Assembly: GCA_002286715.1 (NCBI GenBank)
Contig: NSJX01000115.1
Coordinates: 19,018 to 31,893, forward strand
Length of the DNA: 12,876 nucleotides
Reading direction: 5' to 3'
Origin: Dentipellis sp. KUC8613
Taxonomy: Eukaryota; Basidiomycota; Agaricomycetes; Russulales; Hericiaceae
Shown here in pieces: positions 7,261 to 12,876 of the stretch. A program made the position numbers and the translations under genes. The first letter of the stretch is position 1. Each line of letters opens with the position of its first letter. The notes below the pieces were generated by a model. It made no database searches. It was not told the origin of the DNA and saw nothing but the letters and a program-made list of their open reading frames with translations.

Positions 7261-8620
7261 GGCTCCTCAACTCAGCGTTCGCGCAGACAGGCTCTTTGAA
7301 AATCAAATAAATTGTCTAAAATCTCAACTAAATTGTTGGAGCCACGATAGTACATGAAACGTCCCTGGAGATATTTTCAAACAAGTTCAATGCCTCTTGC
7401 ATCGACAATGGTACATCTTCCAATCTGACCCTCTAAAGCACGGCGCGACTTCCGATTTCCGAGCGATGTAGAGATGCGATTGTCTTCAAATTTTTATGAC
7501 AGGTGTATATACTAATTTCGTACGTGTGGTCAAAATTTCAGATTGATAGAGGACGAATTGAGCTGTACACAAAATAAAAGAGAAGTGTCTTGAACCAATG
7601 TGGCTGAAATCCGTGGGAACCAACTTCCCGAACTTGAGACTAGTTGGGAGTGGGCCGTCACAAGTGCGGCAGATCTGATTCAGCCAGGGGAAAGCATTCA
7701 CTTTACTCAACTTGTAATAGTAACCATCAGTTCTTGATACCAAAAGCTATGGCTCTCATCTCATTCGTGTGGTTTCTGTTTCAGGCTAAACATATGTGGT
7801 ATTATTTAGTTGTTTCCTGATGTATCTCTACAGGCTCATATGTAAATGATAACACAAATGGGAAAGAGAACTAGCTCATGTCAGTGCAGAAAGAAAGATA
7901 ATGAGGTGGGCAGCATGCACAAGGCACATATGTGAGAAGTGGCATAGGAAAGTCTGTGAAACTATCTACTTGCACATTGTATGCTAGTACAAAACTGTCT
8001 GTATAACATAAGATATGGCATGGCCAAAAGTCACACCCCTTATGTAATCCAACTTTGTCATTGTTGTCAATGCACTACTGCTTGACAACATCAATATGAT
8101 ATACTATATAGCTCTCTGGGATGCATAAGAGGTGGTCTTTGCTTGTATTTTCTGAACTTGATTTCTTGATTGAAGCATTTTTTGGCAACTTATAAGCTGA
8201 TATTTTCAAAGTCTCCCAATCAACCCCTTTTGACTTCCAGGCCCCTCAGGTGAATTTCTGCATATGGACTTCAGGACATTTGGCAAGGTCATGTGGTAAT
8301 ACACATGCCTTCCCTGAGCTTAGACAATGCTTGAAAGCACAATAAAGGTGGAATTTTGGGCTTGTGTTATGCTCCACTTACTTATCACTCATGGATGACT
8401 TGATCTGATTTGATGTAATTTTTCTGCCTTTTATTGGATTTTATTACACATCTATGAGCTCTCTCTGATTAAATAGTCATTCATCTGAATTAGAACATTG
8501 TCTGTTTCAATAGTAGGAATACTTATATTGACATTCGGGACAATAGAATCACAATGATAACAGATTATGTTAACAGTACTATAGTACACCACATTAAACT
8601 ATAAAAATGAGATAAAAACA
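7261..8620. other. Long AT-rich spacer between tracts C and D
   Basis: About 1.4 kb with no recognisable gene. The M repeat lies at 7639-7690. A stretch at about 7300-7630 has normal codon-like composition but frequent stops. Positions 8400-8491 carry the TTGATCTGATTTGAT and TTCATCTGAATT words also found left of tract B. AAACTATA at 8596-8603 precedes tract D by about 24 bp. On the minus strand this border reads TTTTTATAG, which resembles a 3' splice acceptor. Confidence 0.45.
7639..7690 (+). repeat. M repeat, copy 4
   Basis: ACTAGTTGGGAGTGGGCCGT is followed by CACAAGTGCGGCAGATCTGA and TTCAGCCAGGGG. It is almost identical, in inverted orientation, to 204-262: one substitution in the CACANGTG core and one base fewer in the GGCAG(G)ATC segment. 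Beyond the GGGG end similarity fades quickly. The high identity suggests M was active or conserved later than the decayed flanks. Confidence 0.7.
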
Positions 8621-9599
8621 ATCTGAGGGTGTGTGCAGCGTGTGGAGACTGTGGAGAGGGCGCAAGGACGGTGGTTGGAGGCCGCGGAGGGCGCGAGGAC
8701 GGCGCATGTGGCGCGTGGAGAGTGCGTGCGGCACGTGGAGAGCACGAGCAGGCGGCAGACAGCGCAAGGAGGCCGCGGACGGCGCGTGGGGGGCACGTGC
8801 GGCGCGCGGAGGCCGCGGAGAGAGGGTGGCGCAGGGCTGTTGGAGGACACGGAAGGCACGCGGACGGCGTGTGCGGCGCGTCGACAGCGTGTACAGCGTG
8901 CGGGGGGCGCGGGCGGGCGTCAGTGAACGGCGAGGCCGGCGGTGGGGCGCGAGAGCCCGCGAACGAGGGCGACGGTGGGCGCGAGCGCCGGGCGAGAGCA
9001 GCGGTGGGGCGTGCTGGGGCGAGAGAGGATGGCGGTGAGCGGCTGTAGGCGAGAAAGGAGGGCGGCGGGGCATGCTGGGGCGCGAGGAGGCAGCGGTGGG
9101 AGAGCGAGGACGGCGGCAGATGAGCGACGGCGGCGGCAGGCGAGCGACGGCGGCGAGGACGGCGTGGGGACGCGCTGGCGCGCGAGGACGGCGGTTGTGG
9201 GTGATCGAGGACGGCCGTGGGCGAGCGACGGTGGCAGCAGACGAGCGACGGCGGTGGCGGGGCATGCTGGAGCGAGAGAGGGCGGCTGCGAGCAAAAGAG
9301 GGCGGCGGTGGGACATGCTGGGGCGAGAGAGGGCGCCGACGGACGCACGATGACGGTGGTGGGACGCGCAGAGGCGGCACGGGCGGCGGTGGACAAGCGA
9401 GGGCGACGAGGAGGCGGCGGCGAGCGAGTGAGGGCGCCGATGGACGAGCGAGAGCGGCGGTGAGGCGTGCCGGGGCGGCGAGGGCGGCGATGAGACGCGC
9501 TGGGGCGCGAGAAGGCGGCGGCGAAGGCGAGAGGGCAGAGAAAATGGCTGCAGAGAGCAGCGGAGCGTGAGTGCGCGCGAGAGGGCGGCAACGGGCAAT

Positions 9600-9800
9600 C
9601 GAGGGCGGCGTTGGGCGCGCGAAGACGGCGGTGGGGCATGCTGGGGCAAGTGAGGGTGGCGACGAGCAAGCGAGGGCGGCGGTGTGCGGCTGTGGGCATG
9701 CGAGGGCGGCGGCGGGATGCGCTGGGGCGCGAGGAGGCGGCTGTGGGCGAGAGATGGCGGCGATGGGACGCACTGGGGCGCGAGGAGACGGCGATGGGCG
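9600..9800 (-). repeat. Best-resolved 20/30-bp unit array
   Basis: Unit boundaries by eye are 9600-9619, 9620-9650, 9651-9670, 9671-9700, 9701-9729, 9730-9749, 9750-9780 and 9781-9800. Short units follow CGAGGGCGGCGNTGGGCG. Long ones add about ten bases, usually ending CTGGGGC. Steps of about 20 and 30 bp are close to two and three helical turns. Confidence 0.6.
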
Positions 9801-10130
9801 CGCGAAGACGGTGCAGGATGGCGCGCATACGGCACGGACGGCGGGCGTAGGGAACAAGCGATGGGCGGAGGGCACGAGCGGCGGGTGGACGGAGGGCAGA
9901 CGGCGCGAGTGGCAGGCAGAGGGCGGGCGGAGGGCGGACGACGCGAGCGGCGGGCAGAGGGCCGGCGGCGGGCGCAGAGGGCGGCGGCGGGCGCAGAGGG
10001 CGGCGGAGGGCGGTTGAACGGCGCGGAGGGCGCGTGAGTGGCGCAGAGGGAGCGTGAATGGCGGCGGAGGGCGGTTGGAGGACGGTTCGGCGGAGGGCGG
10101 CGCAGGGAACAGAGGGCGGCGCGGGGCCAC

Positions 10131-10168
10131 GAGCCACGAGATGGCACCCGTTGGGGCGCGCGGAAGAC
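10131..10168 (-). repeat. Interior segment shared with tract B (copy 2)
   Basis: GCGGGGCCACGAGCCACGAG followed by ATGGCACCCGTTGGG aligns with 5196-5230. The minus-strand reading conserves PTG-x-x-SWLVAP. The two copies have the same orientation relative to their tracts. Confidence 0.5.
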
Positions 10169-10521
10169 ATGTGCGTGGTGGCGACACGAAGGCGCGCGAC
10201 GGCTGCGCACGGCCACGGGCTACCAGACGGCGTGCGCGCTCGCTATGGCGATGGCGCGGGGCGACCGCGCGCGACCGGGGCGCACGAGGGAGCGTGTCGG
10301 AGCTCGAAGGGGGCAGGACGGCCGCACGGGGCGATGTGGGGGCGTGTCGCGTGCGGCGAGATGGCGATGACGGGCTCAAGATGGCGACTCTGGTGCGTAG
10401 CACGGCATCGGGGCGCGATAGGGCGGCATTGAGGAACGACAGACGCGAAGAGTGGCTGCAGGGGAGCGAGGGCGATCGCGACATGGCGGGGCTGAGGGAC
10501 GGCGACACAGCGCAATAGATG

Positions 10522-10645
10522 CGCGAGATGCCCCTGGGCTTGAGATGCGACGAAGAGGAGGGCGGCGGCGGGACTGTCGATGACACGCCTACAGCGAGAT
10601 CGGGAAAAGGTAAATCTGACAGTTTGCAAAGTCTGTCGTACTCAG
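10522..10645 (-). repeat. Intron-like cassette, inverted copy with damaged donor
   Basis: Read on the minus strand this matches 785-912: GAGTACGACAGACTTTGCAA, then ACCTTTTCCCGATCTC, then TGTAGGCGTGTCATCGACAG. The donor reads CTGAGT instead of GTGAGT, and the segment matching the 62-nt intron is 57 nt (10589-10645), a multiple of three with no in-frame stop. It is therefore read through in frame on the minus strand. Downstream the peptide reading SSTVPPPPSSSSHLKPRG resembles the plus copy's SSTVPLPPSSLSHLKP. Confidence 0.6.
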
Positions 10646-10969
10646 GCGCAGGTAGCACGACATGTGTATGCCAGCGCAACGAGGGCTGCTGCGGGCCGAG
10701 CGCAAGGGCGGTGGTCGGGACGAGAGGGGGCGTGCAGAACTCAAGAGTGCGAGTGAGGGCGGTCCGGGACTTGTGAGGGCGGCGGTTGGCGCGAGAGGGC
10801 GGAGAGGGTGACTGCAGAGCGCACCACAGCTCGCGCGGGTACACAAGAGCGGCTGTGGGGCGCGAGAGAGAGGAGGCGGGGCTCGAGAGTGCAAGCAAGG
10901 GCAGCCCGGGGCGCGTGAGGCGGTGGGCACAAGATCTAGGGGGCGGGCGGAGCTCGAGAACGCTCGCAT

Positions 10970-10984
10970 GAGCCCGGGATATCC
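10970..10984 (-). repeat. P motif, copy 2
   Basis: GAGCCCGGGATATCC on the plus strand reads GGATATCCCGGGCTC on the minus strand, matching the TATCCCGGGCT core of the copy at 328-345. It marks the 5' edge of the C-rich strand of tract D. The left arm is less symmetric than in copies 1 and 3. Confidence 0.45.
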
Positions 10985-11040
10985 TCAATGGGACCTCCCC
11001 CGAATTTAAACTCCTCCTCCTCCTCCTCCGGGCTCGCCCC
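10985..11040. other. Head-to-head junction of tracts D and E
   Basis: This 56-bp interval separates a G-rich plus strand on the left from a C-rich plus strand on the right. It holds AATTTAAA, then six CTC triplets at 11011-11028, then CCGGGCTCGCC at 11028-11038, a partial P motif facing right. Two P-type motifs thus diverge from one point. Confidence 0.45.
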
Positions 11041-11590
11041 ATCTACTTACTGACTCCCTCGCCTGCCGCACCGCCTGCGTCACCTCAACATTCGCTGCAG
11101 ATACCTTTGCACGCCCTCATCACGCCGGCACGCTCTCTTCGCGCCGTCGTGCCCGTCTCGCCTGTCTCTTGTTGCGCCCTCGTCGTTGCGCCATCGCGTC
11201 CGCGTCACACCCTTGTCGCAGCGTCACACCCTCGTCGCGCTGTCGCACTGTCGCACCCGTCTCGCCCGTCCTGCGCCCGCCCTCGTCGCACTCTCCGCCT
11301 TGTGTCCCATTCATGCTGTCGCGCCCACGCACCCTTGTCGTGCCCTCGCCTCGCCTTATTGTGCCCCATGACCTCCTCGCGCCCGCACCGTCCTTGCGCC
11401 TGTACTGCCCCCGCTGCCTCATCGCGCTCATGCAGCCTCTTGCGCCTGCAGAGCTCCCTCGCCCGCGCACCCCGCCTCTCCTCGTGGCCATTCCTCCTTG
11501 TAGTGCTGGCGCAGGTTCTCGCGCCCATATCCTACTCGCTGTCTCGCCTGCCCGCGCGCATTATCACTCGTCCTCCCGCACACAGCCGGT
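11040..11590 (+). repeat. Tract E: C-rich plus-strand satellite
   Basis: About 550 bp of C-rich repeat. Two adjacent 19-bp units, GCGTCACACCCTTGTCGCA (11202-11220) and GCGTCACACCCTCGTCGCG (11221-11239), differ at only two positions. CCCTCGTCGC words recur throughout. No frame shows a conserved domain. It runs opposite to its neighbours D and F. Confidence 0.55.
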
Positions 11591-11619
11591 GCTGCAGTGT
11601 GAGAGGGTGCGAGGTAGTG
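11565..11619. repeat. Quasi-palindromic tail-to-tail junction of tracts E and F
   Basis: CACTCGTCCTCCCGCACACA on the left is imperfectly complementary to TGTGAGAGGGTGCGAGGTAG on the right, around a GCCGGTGCTGC centre. This is the point where a C-rich plus strand becomes G-rich. Some complementarity is expected at any such junction from composition alone. Confidence 0.3.
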
Positions 11620-12024
11620 CGAATGGTGATGCTGTGGGGAACGAGAGACCGCGCACAGGGCTCGAGCAAGAGGGCGGCCCGCGGCGCGAGAGAGCGTGAG
11701 TGGGCCGAGAGGGCCGCGAGACCAGCTGTGGGTCGCGAGAGCACGCGAACGAGGGCGACGGTGGATGCGAGCGGGCGGCGAGGGCGGCGGTGGGGCGCGA
11801 AAAAGAATCCGCAGGGCTCGAGGGAGTGAGCGAGGGCGGCACGGGGCGTGTGAGGGCGGAAACGACGGAGGCCCAATGCACGAGAGGGCATCGATGGGCG
11901 CGAGAGGGCGTCGATGGGCGCAAGAAGAGGGTGGCGAGGCATGCTTTGGGGTGCGAGAGCGCGTGAACGAGGGTGACAGTGGGTGCGGGAGAGCACGAGC
12001 GAGGACGGTGGATGAAAAAAGGAG
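11600..12024 (-). repeat. Tract F: G-rich (minus-strand C-rich) satellite
   Basis: About 425 bp. CGAGAGGGCATCGATGGGCG (11881-11900) and CGAGAGGGCGTCGATGGGCG (11901-11920) are adjacent 20-bp units with one CpG-type difference. GGCATGCTTTGGGG at about 11938-11951 recalls the CATGCTGGGG module of tract D. The C-rich strand starts at the P motif at 12025-12048. Confidence 0.55.
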
Positions 12025-12048
12025 GCGAGCCCGGGATAGCGGGCTCGC
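12025..12048 (-). repeat. P motif, copy 3 (best palindrome)
   Basis: GCGAGCCC at 12025-12032 and GGGCTCGC at 12041-12048 are perfect 8-bp arms around the 8-nt centre GGGATAGC. The minus-strand reading CTATCCCGGGCTCGCC matches copies 1 and 2. A factor-independent terminator-like hairpin is possible in form, but the A-run (AAAAAAGG at 12015-12022) lies on only one side and the setting is not bacterial. Confidence 0.5.
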
Positions 12049-12210
12049 GTGGTCAGTCAATGACAAGGTCAAAGCAGTGGCCACGCACCTACGACACATA
12101 CCGTCCACTCGAATCTACTCCTTCTCTCCTGCCATTCGAATGTGGGTTGATGGACGCGTGTACACGAGACAGCTGTGGGGTGTAGGTGGTGAGCTACTAC
12201 TACTGGGACT
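12049..12210. other. Unique spacer between tracts F and G
   Basis: About 160 bp of non-repetitive, mid-GC sequence. Frames on both strands are open but short, and I recognise nothing in them. Its composition is unlike both the AT-rich spacers and the tracts, so it may be a surviving piece of the pre-insertion sequence. Confidence 0.3.
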
Positions 12211-12214
12211 TCGA

Positions 12215-12876
12215 CGAAGCGACGATACGGCGAGGGCGCGAGGAGGCGGCGTAGAGGGCGCGGACGGCGTCGAGGGGCAGTTCAAGTGAAGACAGAACAA
12301 GGAAGATAAGAAATAAACTTACCACAAGGTTCCGGAAGGCAGAAGGCATGAGGAGGGCGCATACAGCGCAGAGGGCGTGCGGAGGCAGCGGACGACGTGC
12401 GGACGGCGTGCGGAGGTGGTGGAGGGCGTGCAGAGGACGTCGACGGCGTGCGGAGGATGTCGACGGCGTGCGGAGGACGTCAACGGCGTGCGGAGGACGC
12501 TGATGGCGTGCGGAGGGCGCTGATGGCATGCGGAGGCGGCGTGCGGCATGCGGAGGCAGCGGAGTGCACGCACATGGTGTCGACAGCGCAGGGCGGTCGG
12601 AGGCTGCGGAGGCTGCGGTCGACGGCGCGTGGAGGCCGCAGACGGCGTGTGGAGGCCGCGGGCGGCGCGAGGACGACGTGTCGAGGGCGCGTGCGGCGGG
12701 GAGAGAGCGTGTACGGCACGCAGAGGGCGCGTGCCGCGTGTGGAGGCAGTGTCGAGGGCGTCGAGGGCGGCGGTGGGCGAACGAGGGAGGTGGAGAGAGC
12801 AGACGGCGCGTGGGGGGCACGGAGAGGGGGCGGAGAAGGCGGAGAGGGCGTGTGGACGGCGTGAGGAGGGGGCGGA
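12215..12876 (-). repeat. Tract G: G-rich satellite reaching the window end
   Basis: G-rich plus strand from about 12215, interrupted at 12290-12350 by AT-richer sequence, and running off the right end. It includes a clean 20-bp array at 12377-12567. The interruption holds ACTTAC at 12317-12322, a minus-strand GTAAGT donor-like site followed on that strand by a T-rich run, as at the right edge of tract C. Confidence 0.6.
12377..12567 (+). repeat. 20-bp minisatellite array, about nine units
   Basis: The unit consensus is GTGCGGAGGACGTCGACGGC. Copies start at 12377, 12408, 12428, 12448, 12468, 12488, 12508, 12528 and 12548, with an 11-bp partial copy at 12397. The middle five differ from one another at only one to five positions. 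This is the most regular array in the window. A 20-bp period cannot hold a protein frame constant, which argues against coding. Confidence 0.8.

Larger units (their letters stand above)
8627..10970 (-). repeat. Tract D: longest G-rich (minus-strand C-rich) satellite
   Basis: About 2.3 kb. Between 9600 and 9800 consecutive units are 20, 31, 20, 30, 29, 20, 31 and 20 bp, most starting CGAGGGCGGC or a near variant. The longer units carry an extra module with CATGCTGGGG or CGCGCTGGGG. An uninterrupted minus-strand frame of 825 codons (8565-11042) spans the tract, but it is a proline/arginine/serine-rich repeat without a recognisable domain, and the 20-bp steps change register between units. It contains the inverted intron-like cassette (10522-10645) and ends at a P motif (10970-10984). 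Confidence 0.65.

Noticed and set aside
7486..7743. 85-codon minus-strand frame in the spacer
   Set aside because: It overlaps the M repeat, has no recognisable motif and no supporting splice or start context.
8565..11042. Uninterrupted 825-codon minus-strand frame
   Set aside because: It spans tract D and its edges, consists of proline-, arginine-, serine- and alanine-rich repeats without a domain, and overlaps other long open frames on both strands. Stop-poor, C-rich composition explains it. I keep only the cassette question as a finding.
12015..12048. Rho-independent terminator
   Set aside because: The hairpin and nearby A-run resemble one in form, but nothing else in the window is bacterial and the palindrome belongs to a repeated tract-edge motif.
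12377..12567. CRISPR array
   Set aside because: Units are contiguous 20-bp repeats with no unique spacers between them.

Overview
The window looks like eukaryotic, probably fungal (basidiomycete-like) repeat-rich DNA. I find no recognisable complete protein gene, tRNA, rRNA or CRISPR array. The fungal call rests on indirect signs: one 62-nt intron-like GT...CTCAC...TAG segment, several GTAAGT donor-like sites, transposon-like inverted repeats, and no bacterial-style gene packing. It is a tentative call.

About 9 kb of the 12.9 kb consists of GC-rich, strongly strand-asymmetric tracts. C-rich on the plus strand: A (about 300-2885) and E (about 11040-11590). G-rich on the plus strand, so C-rich on the minus strand: B (about 3995-5890), C (about 6000-7025), D (about 8627-10970), F (about 11600-12024) and G (about 12215 to the end). 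Where they can be aligned, the tracts resolve into degenerate units of about 20-21 bp, with 30-bp variants. I read them as one ancient minisatellite-like family. The long stop-free frames in them are by-products of stop-poor composition; where the unit is exactly 21 bp they encode heptapeptide-like repeats.

AT-richer spacers (1-300, 2885-3990, 7060-8620 and short ones at 5890-5995, 10970-11040, 12049-12210 and 12290-12350) separate the tracts. They hold a dispersed element called M here (ACTAGTTGGGAGTGGGCC core, four copies), an inverted-repeat unit at 21-256, a hairpin-rich LTR-like stretch at 2901-3238 and decayed AT-rich sequence.

The tracts are not random low complexity. A partly palindromic edge motif (core CCCGGGCT, called P here) lies near the 5' edge of the C-rich strand in tracts A, D and F, and more weakly in E. 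An intron-like cassette occurs in tract A and, inverted, in tract D. Tracts B and D share left-flank words and an interior segment. The simplest reading is several diverged copies of one large composite repeat in both orientations, joined head to head near 10970-11040 and tail to tail near 11590. Whether it is mobile, transcribed or structural cannot be decided from sequence alone.
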